The notes beneath the pieces are model-generated. The model made no database searches. It saw only the letters and a list, made by a program, of their open reading frames with translations, and was not told the origin of the DNA. This document shows positions 17,317 through 24,940 of a stretch of DNA of 57,500 bases, one piece after another. The stretch spans positions 1 to 57,500 of the forward strand of contig JADJIQ010000001.1 in assembly GCA_016707005.1 (NCBI GenBank), read 5' to 3'. Numbering within the stretch: the first letter of the stretch is position 1; every line of letters begins with the position of its first letter. The position numbers and the translations under genes were made by a program. The DNA comes from Ignavibacteria bacterium. GTDB taxonomy: Bacteria > Bacteroidota > Ignavibacteria > Kapaibacteriales > Kapaibacteriaceae.

Positions 17317-20300
17317 ATGGGCCTAAGAGTACGAACGATATTGCTTGTTGCATTCGCGTTATGGACCAACACTGATTTCTGGGCGCAGTCGTTTGCATTC
17401 AATCATTGGTGGATCGTGGCCAATGGGATCACTGTTGGGTGGAATGCACCAACGTACGATAGAAGTTATTACCTCTCTGTCGCCTCGGAAGGGTGGTGGG
17501 GCACTGCGAAGTACTCTGCGTACAAAAATGGTGCAGCAATGTGCTGGTTAGGACCATACAACGAAACTGGACTGATCGCTGATGCCCAGGGTGTGCGGAG
17601 TCTCAGCGATCCCAAGTCGACAGATACCTCGAAGTTCTACGTGCCATACTTCTGGCAAGGGTCTCGTAGGCGAAACACCGGCTATGATGACCCCCTTAAT
17701 TACCCATCTGGGATGAGCCAGGTTGCGTTGTTCCCAATGCCGGGTAACAGCAGACTGTTGTACTTCGCAACACCCAAGAGCTATTCCGATTCAGCATCGT
17801 ATGGTGGGTATATCAACAGATCGTTGTCGATCCTTGACCTTGATAGCCGAACTGTGAAGTCCGTTGATTCAGTTCTGCAACCATTGTTCGACATCGATCC
17901 CGCCCTTGAGATACCAACGGAACTTGTTAGTGCTTGTGCCGATCCGCTACGCGGGGTTACCTGGCTTGTGTTTGTTAACAAGCCTACATCGGGATCGGCC
18001 AATATCATCTTCTATGCGTTAAGAATAGAGAACGATACGATTCACAAGCCAGTGCGATCAGAGGTGTCAGGCAGAACAGATCTAAGAGGTAAGCTCACGT
18101 TCTCTACTTCAGGAGATATGGCTGCCATCGGAAGCAGCATCTATCGCTTTCATCATGGTTCGGGTACGTTCAACGTCCACTGCACTCTGAGTGGCAGCTC
18201 GTTGTCGAATAGCCCTGCGTTTTCGCCCAGGGGTCGGTATGTGTGGGTTCCCGGATACAAGAGGGATACTATGGGCGACTCGTCCAGTGTTCTGTATCAA
18301 TACGATATGCGGCATCAGGGTCCGATGTTGACTCCGGTTGCAACCCTGGACATGGGTCAGATGCGCTGGCACGATGCCGGAGGATATGTTGCACATGCAC
18401 TCTCGCCGGATTGCAAGTTGTACTTCGCCATGGAGTCCATGGTGTTTGCCCTCAAGCATCCGGATGAACTTGGTATTCAAACAGATACACTCCTTTCAGG
18501 TCGGGATCATCTCTGGTCGTCGATCAATGGTATGCCGAGCAGGTTCATGAACTTTCACGGAATGCCGGATCTGGTCAATCAGTTAACGTTTTCACTCGAC
18601 TCGACATCCTGCCTGTGGCCGAAAGCCAGCTTTGTTGTCGACACCGTCTGCCTTGGTGAATGCGTTACCATGGATAGTGTCTTTTACGCTGGCGTTGAAA
18701 AGTGGCGGTGGACTTTTGAAGGGGGCACACCTCGGACGTCTGACAATAAAAAGCCCCCTTGCGTAACCTTCAACTCTCCAGGCCTTCACAAGGTGACGTT
18801 GATCTATAGCAATGGAGTTGCCGTTGATACTGTTGAACGATATGCAAATGTGCTACCGCCACCTGATGTAGATGTCGGACCCGACCTCTCCGTGTGCCTC
18901 GGGGACACAGTGTTGCTTACGGCGACAGGTGCCACGAAGTATCGTTGGTTCCCGACCATCGGCCTGAGCGATCCGGATTCAGCAAGTACAAGGTTGGTGC
19001 CAACAGCAAACAAGTCGATCTACGTCGTTCGTGGGATTGATAGCAACGGCTGTGAAGGACTTGATACGATCGTGATCACGCGAGGAGCACTCAACGCACA
19101 GATCAACGGCGTCAGGGATCTTTGTAGGGGACAATCAGTAACACTGAGAGCAAGTGGCGGGGTGCGATTCAAATGGCTTGACGAGTTTGGCACGGAATTC
19201 AGTGATACGCAGAATGTAACGGTACGTCCTTCAGAAACGGCTACCTATCGCGTTGTTATATCTTCGGGTAAGTGCGAGGATACAGCTTCGATCACAGTAA
19301 ATGTTCATGACAACCCAGAGCTACTACCGATAGGGGATACGACGATCTGTAGAGGTGAGAACCTATCGCTTCAGGCGAGGGTGGTTGGGGATAGTAATGT
19401 TACCGTAGAATGGAGGAATACGTCCGACAACTCCGTGGTTATCAGTAGAGTGCTCAGCGTAGCACCGACGGCCAGCACTTCCTATGTGGTGCACTGTCGG
19501 TCCATTCATGGGTGTGAAGACTCTGCATCGTTTACTATTATGGTCAAGCCGCAAGTTCCAGCTGCAATGGTCGATACAACTGTCTGCGACGGCCAGGTGC
19601 TCACCATCGGTGGTGTATCGGTCGTAGCTCATGCAGATACCTCGTTTGTGCTCGTACGGGAGTCGTCGGTCACATGCGCTGACACGATCCGCGCAACCAT
19701 CGTGATTGATAGGCCATCACTTACCGTGAATGACGCTACGGGATGTCGAGGGCAGATGGTCACACTCATCGCCACGACAAACTGCACCATCGTATCCTGG
19801 TACAGCGAGAACAACGACTTGCTCGGTTCTGGTACAACGATAGATCTTCAGCTGGACGGTTCACAACGAGTCCTGTGTGTAGCAACGTCACCAGTGGGAT
19901 GCACAGTTACCGACACAGCAAACATCGTTGTAACAAGGGCACGAGAGATCCTCATCAGTCATGGATCTGCATCCGGACCTGTTGGCAGTACACTCACCAC
20001 AAACTTGAGTGTAGTGGCTGATGAAGAGGATATGCCCCTTGTCATCAACATGACCTCTACCTATCCCGGTCTGGTACCCGAACGAATATCTTCAGGACAA
20101 GTGTTGAACGATGGCACCAATATGCTCCCTGTGAAGATACTGGTGGGAGACACGGGGGTCTCAACGATCACATGGAGGACGTACCTGTCGTCAATGCGTC
20201 AGCATATGCTCGACGCTACTCCACAGATCGAAATCGACGAATGTACTCGCGCTACGATTACGAGGGGTGTTGTGACCATTGAAGGGTGCGCGCTCGAATT

Positions 20301-20490
20301 CCGAACAATTCAGATGGCGAATATCACGCGCGTTACGGTCTTTGACCTAACCGGAAGATTTGTATCCGAATTGCCAACAGAGAGTCTAAATGGCGGTCAA
20401 TTGATGCTCCATCAGCTTCCTCCCGGCATCTATATCGCGCGAATTCAATGGGGTGCTTACGAGGAGTACAGGAACGTGCTCACATATTGA
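17317..20490 (+). CDS. Large secreted protein with PKD and Ig-like domains and T9SS sorting domain
   Basis: Encodes 1057 residues. A signal peptide (MGLRVRTILLVAFALWTNTD, ending FWAQ) is followed by a region of about 400 residues with propeller-like repeats (SGDMAAIGSSIYRFHHGSG, GRYVWVPG, SPDCKLYFAM). A PKD-type domain lies at about 440-515 (WRWTFEGGTP.., VTFNSPGLHKVTLIYSNG). Repeated Ig-like units of about 80-90 residues fill 518-900, each with a D/E-x-x-x-C-x-G start (VCLGDTVLLTATGA, LCRGQSVTLRASGG, ICRGENLSLQARVV). The C-terminus (about 990-1057) is a T9SS sorting domain (ITRVTVFDLTGRFV.., LPPGIYIARI). It should be a large cell-surface or secreted protein; its target is unknown. It is bracketed by the two composite palindromic elements. 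Confidence 0.8.
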   Translation: MGLRVRTILLVAFALWTNTDFWAQSFAFNHWWIVANGITVGWNAPTYDRSYYLSVASEGWWGTAKYSAYKNGAAMCWLGPYNETGLIADAQGVRSLSDPKSTDTSKFYVPYFWQGSRRRNTGYDDPLNYPSGMSQVALFPMPGNSRLLYFATPKSYSDSASYGGYINRSLSILDLDSRTVKSVDSVLQPLFDIDPALEIPTELVSACADPLRGVTWLVFVNKPTSGSANIIFYALRIENDTIHKPVRSEVSGRTDLRGKLTFSTSGDMAAIGSSIYRFHHGSGTFNVHCTLSGSSLSNSPAFSPRGRYVWVPGYKRDTMGDSSSVLYQYDMRHQGPMLTPVATLDMGQMRWHDAGGYVAHALSPDCKLYFAMESMVFALKHPDELGIQTDTLLSGRDHLWSSINGMPSRFMNFHGMPDLVNQLTFSLDSTSCLWPKASFVVDTVCLGECVTMDSVFYAGVEKWRWTFEGGTPRTSDNKKPPCVTFNSPGLHKVTLIYSNGVAVDTVERYANVLPPPDVDVGPDLSVCLGDTVLLTATGATKYRWFPTIGLSDPDSASTRLVPTANKSIYVVRGIDSNGCEGLDTIVITRGALNAQINGVRDLCRGQSVTLRASGGVRFKWLDEFGTEFSDTQNVTVRPSETATYRVVISSGKCEDTASITVNVHDNPELLPIGDTTICRGENLSLQARVVGDSNVTVEWRNTSDNSVVISRVLSVAPTASTSYVVHCRSIHGCEDSASFTIMVKPQVPAAMVDTTVCDGQVLTIGGVSVVAHADTSFVLVRESSVTCADTIRATIVIDRPSLTVNDATGCRGQMVTLIATTNCTIVSWYSENNDLLGSGTTIDLQLDGSQRVLCVATSPVGCTVTDTANIVVTRAREILISHGSASGPVGSTLTTNLSVVADEEDMPLVINMTSTYPGLVPERISSGQVLNDGTNMLPVKILVGDTGVSTITWRTYLSSMRQHMLDATPQIEIDECTRATITRGVVTIEGCALEFRTIQMANITRVTVFDLTGRFVSELPTESLNGGQLMLHQLPPGIYIARIQWGAYEEYRNVLTY

Positions 20491-20622
20491 GCTTAGCATG
20501 TACACCACTCGACTCTTTGACTTTCTACTGATCGCTCCGATGGCACAGCTCTCACAGTCTGCTCCACGGCAGACGGACAACATGCGGTGATGCTGTACAA
20601 TTGTGACGAGGGTCGTTGTGAA

Positions 20623-20655
20623 GTGACGAAATGACCAAGTGACCAAGTGACGTCA
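20623..20655. repeat. Short array of GTGACCAA-like 8-9-mers
   Basis: AGTGACGAA ATGACCA AGTGACCA AGTGACG runs into the palindromic element. The 130 bases before it (20491-20622) hold no gene that I can see. Confidence 0.6.
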
Positions 20656-20862
20656 CTCGCTTCGCTCGCAATGACGGAGTAGCGAGGTCCCTCGCTGCGC
20701 TCGGGATGACGCTGCTCTGTCTAGTGTATTCGTGTTAGAAAGGCGAGTACCATCATGGATGGTGCTCGCCTTTCTTTTTATGTAGAAGAACGACGGTAGC
20801 GTCATCCCGAGGAGCGGAGCGACGAGGGACCTGGTGCCCGGCACCATAGGTGCCGGGCACGG
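20650..20862. repeat. Composite palindromic element, copy 2
   Basis: Same architecture and orientation as copy 1: CTCGCTTCGCTCGnAATGACG, outer arms GAGGTCCCTCGCTGCGCTCG / GAGCGGAGCGACGAGGGACC, and an inner hairpin (20737-20754 with 20758-20775, loop ATG). Here the inner hairpin is followed by CTTTTT and would work as a terminator. An extra perfect hairpin GTGCCCGGCACC/GGTGCCGGGCAC lies at 20834-20860. It lacks the tandem-repeat insert of copy 1. Confidence 0.8.
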
Positions 20863-20882
20863 TCTGATATCGGTCTGATATC

Positions 20883-20979
20883 GTACCCAATCGGGTACAA
20901 AACATCGTAAAAGCCACATAATTGTACCCGAACGGGGCGAAAATGACGTTATCTGAAGAAAATGTACCCGAAAGGGTAT
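20883..20979. promoter_or_regulatory. Three operator-like palindromes GTACCC-n4-GGGTAC upstream of hipB
   Basis: Sites: 20883-20898 GTACCCAATCGGGTAC (perfect arms), 20924-20939 (GTACCCGAACGGGGCG, right arm degenerate) and 20964-20979 GTACCCGAAAGGGTAT. Spacing is 41 and 40 bp, close to four helical turns, so they face the same side of the DNA. HipB-type antitoxins bind several palindromes upstream of their operon; assigning these to this HipB is inference. Confidence 0.65.
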
Positions 20980-20998
20980 GTTTTCTCGTGTAAATAGC

Positions 20999-21006
20999 TA
21001 CATTTG
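20999..21006 (+). promoter_or_regulatory. Bacteroidota-type -7 element (TACATTTG) of hipBST
   Basis: TAnnTTTG ends five bases before the hipB ATG, 19 bp after the third operator-like site. If used, the transcript would be nearly leaderless. Confidence 0.45.
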
Positions 21007-21011
21007 GTTCC

Positions 21012-21227
21012 ATGGAACCTGAACAACCAACCGTTGCGATGTTTGTAAAAGAACAGCGCAAACGAAACGGACTCACACAGTCTGATCTGGCCCGTATGGC
21101 TGGTGTGGGGTATAGGTTTGTGCGTGAACTGGAGAGCGGAAAGAAGACCCTCCGACTGGACAAAGTGAACCAGGTGCTATTGATGTTTGGGTGCGAGCTT
21201 GGAGTAGTGAGGCACAACGATGCGTAG
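21012..21227 (+). CDS. hipB: HipB-like XRE antitoxin/repressor
   Basis: Encodes 71 residues with a helix-turn-helix of the XRE type (KRNGLTQSDLARMAGVGYRF, then VRELESGKKTLRLDKVNQVL) and the HipB-like end LLMFGCELGVV. In Hip systems this DNA-binding protein represses the operon and takes part in neutralising the kinase. It overlaps the next gene by 8 bases and sits just after three palindromes that fit its operator sites. The tandem HipB-HipS-HipT order identifies the system; a lone XRE gene would be ambiguous. Confidence 0.85.
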   Translation: MEPEQPTVAMFVKEQRKRNGLTQSDLARMAGVGYRFVRELESGKKTLRLDKVNQVLLMFGCELGVVRHNDA

Positions 21228-21546
21228 CGCACAGATCTACTTCGCTGGAACACGAGCAGGCAGACTTGTTGAAGATGCGTCTGGGTATCTCTTTGCCTAT
21301 GATGAGGCGTATCTATCGTCCACGGAACCTGTGGCGATAAGCAAGACACTGCCGTGTCGATCTGAACCCTATCACAGTAACGTACTCTTTGCCTTCTTCG
21401 ATGGATTGATCCCGGAAGGATGGCTACTGGCACACGTGGAGAATGTGTGGAAGGTGAATCAACGAGACCGAATGGGCTTGCTACTTGTAAGCTGTCGAGA
21501 AACGATCGGTGCGGTGAGTGTACTTCCTGAAGAGGAGATGGAATGA
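21220..21546 (+). CDS. hipS: HipS-like small protein (HipA N-terminal subdomain)
   Basis: Encodes 108 residues equivalent to the N-terminal subdomain 1 of HipA (YFAGTRAGRLVED..GYLFAYDEAYL, LPCRSEPYHSNVLFAFFDGL, IPEGWLL, RDRMGLLLVSCRETIGAVSV). In the described tripartite HipBST systems this separate protein is the antitoxin that blocks the HipT kinase, while HipB serves mainly as regulator. It overlaps hipB by 8 bases and hipT by the ATGA, so it is not a frameshifted HipA: each piece has its own start and a normal end. Confidence 0.8.
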   Translation: MRSAQIYFAGTRAGRLVEDASGYLFAYDEAYLSSTEPVAISKTLPCRSEPYHSNVLFAFFDGLIPEGWLLAHVENVWKVNQRDRMGLLLVSCRETIGAVSVLPEEEME

Positions 21547-22517
21547 CGCTCGACATCAATCGATGCCTCTATTGCTACAAAGAAATTCCTGACGCTGGGC
21601 CAGACTTCCATGCGGCCTGCTCACGGAAGTTCTTCGGAAAACCAGAGCCCCCTGAGATCGAATTCTCAGAACGTCAGCTTCAAGAACTGGCAGAACGATT
21701 TGTACGAACACGAGAAGCAGTTGGAGGCGTACAGCCCAAGCTCTCTTTGTCTACCCAGAAGAAACGAAGCGAAGTACATGGACATGAACGGCTCACTGTT
21801 GTTGGCCTTAACGGCGACTTCATCCTCAAACCACAGAATAAACGCTACCCGTACCTGCCTGAAGTAGAAGACCTCACAATGCATTTGGCAGAAGTCGCCA
21901 ACGTGCCTGTTGTTCCACATAGTCTTGTGCGACTTGCCTCGGGTGAGTTGGCGTATATCACTCGACGGATCGATCGGATTCGAAAAGGTGTGCTCCATAT
22001 GGAAGACATGTGTCAACTCACAGAACGACTCACGGAAGACAAATACAAGGGCTCATACGAACAGGTTGGAAAGGCTATCACAAAGTACAGCCATCAGCCC
22101 GGACTTGATCTTGTTCGGTTCGCTGAACTTCTGGTGTTCTGCTACCTTACGGGCAATGCAGACATGCACCTCAAGAACTTCTCACTCATTCAGCTGCAAG
22201 GAAACGCGTTTGTTCTAGCACCGGCGTATGACCTAGTGAATACGTCGATCCTTATGCCCTCTGACACAGAAGAGCTTGCACTCCCGCTCAATGGACACAA
22301 GTCAAAACTCAATGGTAAACATTTTGAGAAGGGCTTCACCACAATGGGTCTTACTTCAAAACAACAAGAAGGCATTCTGGAAAAGTTCAGTGATAAGCTG
22401 AAGGTTTGGACAGAAATGGTATCAGCAAGTTTTCTTCCGGAAGAGTATAAGGTTGCATACACAGCTGTGTTGAGTTCAAGATTCACTTCCCTTTATCGAG
22501 ACGTTTATGCTACGTGA
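21543..22517 (+). CDS. hipT: HipT-like Ser/Thr kinase toxin (HipA C-terminal core)
   Basis: Encodes 324 residues. The N-terminus has a CLYCYKEI..FHAACSRKFFG cluster seen at the start of many HipT/HipA-C proteins. The glycine-rich loop with autophosphorylation serines follows (VGGVQPKLSLS, about residues 61-71), then a FILKP lysine, VPHSLVRLASGELAYITRRIDR, the catalytic NADMHLKNFSL loop (D then N) and the metal-binding PAYDLVNT. HipT of E. coli phosphorylates tryptophanyl-tRNA synthetase; the target here is not known. The toxin is expected to be held inactive by HipS. The end overlaps the start of the MATE gene by 11 bases. Confidence 0.85.
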   Translation: MTLDINRCLYCYKEIPDAGPDFHAACSRKFFGKPEPPEIEFSERQLQELAERFVRTREAVGGVQPKLSLSTQKKRSEVHGHERLTVVGLNGDFILKPQNKRYPYLPEVEDLTMHLAEVANVPVVPHSLVRLASGELAYITRRIDRIRKGVLHMEDMCQLTERLTEDKYKGSYEQVGKAITKYSHQPGLDLVRFAELLVFCYLTGNADMHLKNFSLIQLQGNAFVLAPAYDLVNTSILMPSDTEELALPLNGHKSKLNGKHFEKGFTTMGLTSKQQEGILEKFSDKLKVWTEMVSASFLPEEYKVAYTAVLSSRFTSLYRDVYAT

Positions 22518-23883
22518 ACTACGCGATGCAATAGCCGGTACAGATGCGGATTACACCACGATCCCTCTTCGTAAAGCCATAGTGCTCCTTGCCGTTCCGA
22601 TGGTGTTGGAGCTGGTGATGGAGTCTACGTTCGCGCTGGTCGACATCTTCTTTGTCGGAAAACTCGGGAGCACGGCTGTTGCAACAGTTGGGCTAACGGA
22701 GTCATTCCTTTTCATCGTCTATGCTGTTGGTATGGGGCTTGCCATGTCCGTAACAGCGATCATCGCCCGACGAATCGGAGAAAAACATACCGATGAAGCA
22801 GCAACTACTGCGGTACAGGCCATCATTGCTTCGATCGTAATCTCCGCTCCGATCGCCGTGATCGGTCTCATCTACGCTCCAGAGCTCCTTGCCCTCATGG
22901 GAGCCGATGCCAATGTCCTCGCTACGGGTCCGGCCTTCACACGCTGGATGTTAGGGGGCAATGTAGTGATCATGCTGCTCTTTGTGATCAACGCCATCTT
23001 TCGTGGTGCCGGTGATGCATCGATTGCCATGAAGGTATTGTGGCTGGCAAATGGCATAAACCTCGTCCTCGATCCTCTGCTGATTTTTGGCTGGGGACCA
23101 ATCCCTGCCTTTGGAGTGGAGGGGGCTGGTATGGCAACCACTATCGGTAGGGGATGCGGAGTAGCGTTCCAGTTTTGGGTACTCTTTAACGGCAGTAAAC
23201 ACCTGCGACTGACACGGGAGAATGTTGTTCTCAACATCAAGTCTATGGTCGCGATCCTCCGCACGTCTATCGGCGGAATAGGTCAGATGCTTGTTGGCAT
23301 GACGGCGTGGATCTTCCTCTTGCGCATCCTCGCATCTGTTGGGACCGATGCCGTGAGTGCTTCAACGATCGCCATTCGCATCATGATGTTCTGCCTCATG
23401 CCCGCGTGGGGGATGAGTAATGCAGCTGCAACACTGGTTGGCCAAAACCTGGGAGCAGGGAGTCCGGATAGAGCTGAGTCGGCAGTGTGGAAGACCGGCA
23501 TGTACAACATGGTCTATCTGGCTGTGGTGTCGGTGGTGTTCTTCTTGTTTCCCGAGCCCCTTATCGGACAGTTCACCAAAGATCCCCGAGTAGTATCGAT
23601 CGGCGCAGAATGGCTAACGATCCTCTCGTATTCATTCGTTGTGTACGGATGGTGGATGGTGGCTGTTCAAGCATTCAACGGAGCAGGAGACACGCGCACC
23701 CCAACGTTCATCAACATCGGCTTCTTCTGGTGTCTGCAGATACCATTGGGATATGTGCTCGCCATCAAATACTCCATGGCACATTCAGGAGTGTTCTGGG
23801 CAGCCTTCATCTCCGAGACATCTGTGGGATTATTTACGCTGTGGCTCTTCTCCAGGGGGAGCTGGAAGAAGGTTGTGGTGTAA
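22507..23883 (+). CDS. MATE-family multidrug/sodium antiporter
   Basis: Encodes 458 residues with about twelve helices in two similar halves. MATE landmarks are PMVLELVMESTFALVDIFFVGKLG near residue 30, LWLANGINLVLDPLLIFG, GVEGAGMATTIGRG, and in the second half GMSNAAATLVGQNLGAGSPDRAE and FNGAGDTRTPTFINIG. These cytoplasmic-membrane exporters expel cationic compounds using a sodium or proton gradient. The start overlaps the hipT stop, so the gene may be read through from the hip operon, an unusual coupling. It belongs to the toxin-antitoxin island by position only. Confidence 0.88.
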   Translation: MLRELRDAIAGTDADYTTIPLRKAIVLLAVPMVLELVMESTFALVDIFFVGKLGSTAVATVGLTESFLFIVYAVGMGLAMSVTAIIARRIGEKHTDEAATTAVQAIIASIVISAPIAVIGLIYAPELLALMGADANVLATGPAFTRWMLGGNVVIMLLFVINAIFRGAGDASIAMKVLWLANGINLVLDPLLIFGWGPIPAFGVEGAGMATTIGRGCGVAFQFWVLFNGSKHLRLTRENVVLNIKSMVAILRTSIGGIGQMLVGMTAWIFLLRILASVGTDAVSASTIAIRIMMFCLMPAWGMSNAAATLVGQNLGAGSPDRAESAVWKTGMYNMVYLAVVSVVFFLFPEPLIGQFTKDPRVVSIGAEWLTILSYSFVVYGWWMVAVQAFNGAGDTRTPTFINIGFFWCLQIPLGYVLAIKYSMAHSGVFWAAFISETSVGLFTLWLFSRGSWKKVVV

Positions 23884-23927
23884 GTAAACACTGCGACTTG
23901 TAAGTCAGAACGATTGTGCTATATTGT

Positions 23928-23945
23928 TGGTACAATGTACGTACA
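23928..23945. promoter_or_regulatory. Operator-like palindrome before the RHH antitoxin
   Basis: TGTACGTACA (23936-23945) is a perfect palindrome preceded by GGTACAA, giving three GTAC cores. It ends just before the ribosome-binding site AAAGGAG. RHH antitoxins commonly autorepress through such sites. A second palindrome, GACTTGTAAGTC, is at 23895-23906. Confidence 0.4.
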
Positions 23946-23959
23946 AAGGAGTAAGCATC

Positions 23960-24253
23960 ATGCAAGCCACGGAACGAATAGCCATTCGAATCGATTCGGC
24001 CGCTAAAACAAGAGTCGGTGAGATTTCGAAAAAGCATAAAATGTCAAGCTCAGAGTTCATCAAGAAAGCGATTGATTTTTACATCCGCTACATTGATCTA
24101 GAGGAATCTGAGACGATTACACTTACCCGCGACGATTTTTCGCGTCTACGTGCACTACTTCTTGCAGACGCAGAACCAAATGAGCGGCTGAGAAATGCCG
24201 CCCATGCATATCGCCAAATCGAACAACGACAAATCGATGCGCGTGTAAAGTGA
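23960..24253 (+). CDS. DUF1778/TacA-like ribbon-helix-helix antitoxin
   Basis: Encodes 97 residues. The N-terminal RHH part is ERIAIRIDSAAKTRVGEISK followed by SSSEFIKKAIDFYI. The C-terminal part has the TacA-like toxin-binding segment (ESETITLTRDDFSRLRALL). The start at MQATERIAI has a strong AAAGGAG eight bases upstream and is preferred over the in-frame ATG 36 bases earlier. In this class the antitoxin binds DNA and neutralises a GNAT toxin encoded next to it, as here, with an ATGA overlap. Confidence 0.85.
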   Translation: MQATERIAIRIDSAAKTRVGEISKKHKMSSSEFIKKAIDFYIRYIDLEESETITLTRDDFSRLRALLLADAEPNERLRNAAHAYRQIEQRQIDARVK

Positions 24254-24741
24254 TCACTGTTGCTTTCGATCCAGAGACACACGATAGGGTATCTTTCGAT
24301 TGTGGCATTGTTGAGATCAATTCCTTTCTTCGACAACGTGCAAGACAATTCACGAAGAAGGGTCTGGCAACATGTTGGATATTGGAGGGGGACACTGAAA
24401 GCGACGTCAGTGGATTCTACACGCTAAGTGCGACTTCAGTCACAGCTGAGGTTGCCAAGGTTGCCGTAACACGCGGACTTCCATCAGAGATTCCAATACC
24501 TGCCGTATTGATCGGCCAACTGGCAGTAGACCAACGTTTTCAAGGTCAGGGCAAGGGGAGCCTACTATTGATCGACGCCTTGAAGAGATCAAAAGAACTT
24601 GGTTTGGGATGGGCTGTGGTTGTTGTAGACGCTTTTGATGAGAAGGCAGCACAGTGGTACGAGACCTTTGGATTTATTCGGATATCTTCCAAGCCAACTC
24701 GGCTCATTATTCCGAGAATTACAGTAGAGAAATTGCCTTAG
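24250..24741 (+). CDS. GNAT-family acetyltransferase toxin (TacT-like)
   Basis: Encodes 163 residues. The N-terminal FDCGIVEINSFLRQRARQFTKKG, the strand SGFYTLSATSV, the acetyl-CoA loop IGQLAVDQRFQGQGKGSLLL and the end WYETFGFIRI with the catalytic-type Tyr all match GNAT toxins that acetylate the amino group of charged tRNA and stop translation. The length is typical (about 160). The substrate tRNA cannot be predicted. The pair with the RHH gene is complete and coupled by overlap. Confidence 0.88.
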   Translation: MITVAFDPETHDRVSFDCGIVEINSFLRQRARQFTKKGLATCWILEGDTESDVSGFYTLSATSVTAEVAKVAVTRGLPSEIPIPAVLIGQLAVDQRFQGQGKGSLLLIDALKRSKELGLGWAVVVVDAFDEKAAQWYETFGFIRISSKPTRLIIPRITVEKLP

Positions 24742-24751
24742 GAGTCAGCCA

Positions 24752-24940
24752 ATGAGAACTTCCCTACATATTGATGAAAAGCTTCTTGAGAAGGCTCGCC
24801 GACTAAGTGGAATCAGTGATCATTCGACCTTGATTCATACGGCACTTGCTAGTCTAATCGAACGAGAGAGTTTACGACAACTCGCCTCTCTGAAAGGTTC
24901 GGAACCGCAACTCACAGAAGTTCCTCGACGGAGAGCATGA
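24752..24940 (+). CDS. VapB-family antitoxin without a visible VapC partner
   Basis: Encodes 62 residues (MRTSLHIDEKLLEKARRLSG then HSTLIHTALASLIERESLRQ and LASLKGSEPQL), the standard short VapB antitoxin with an RHH-like start and a toxin-binding tail. VapC (PIN-domain) normally follows immediately; here the next frame is a secreted sialidase-like protein and no PIN remnant is seen. It lies ten bases after the GNAT toxin. It may be an orphan left after loss of vapC, or it may act on another partner. Confidence 0.8.
   Translation: MRTSLHIDEKLLEKARRLSGISDHSTLIHTALASLIERESLRQLASLKGSEPQLTEVPRRRA

Noticed and set aside
16933..20862. Composite transposon around the 1057-residue gene
   Set aside because: The flanking repeats encode no transposase and are in direct orientation; they are better described as REP/MITE-like elements.
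21220..22517. HipA broken by a frameshift
   Set aside because: Both parts have proper starts, overlapping junctions and the sizes expected for HipS and HipT.
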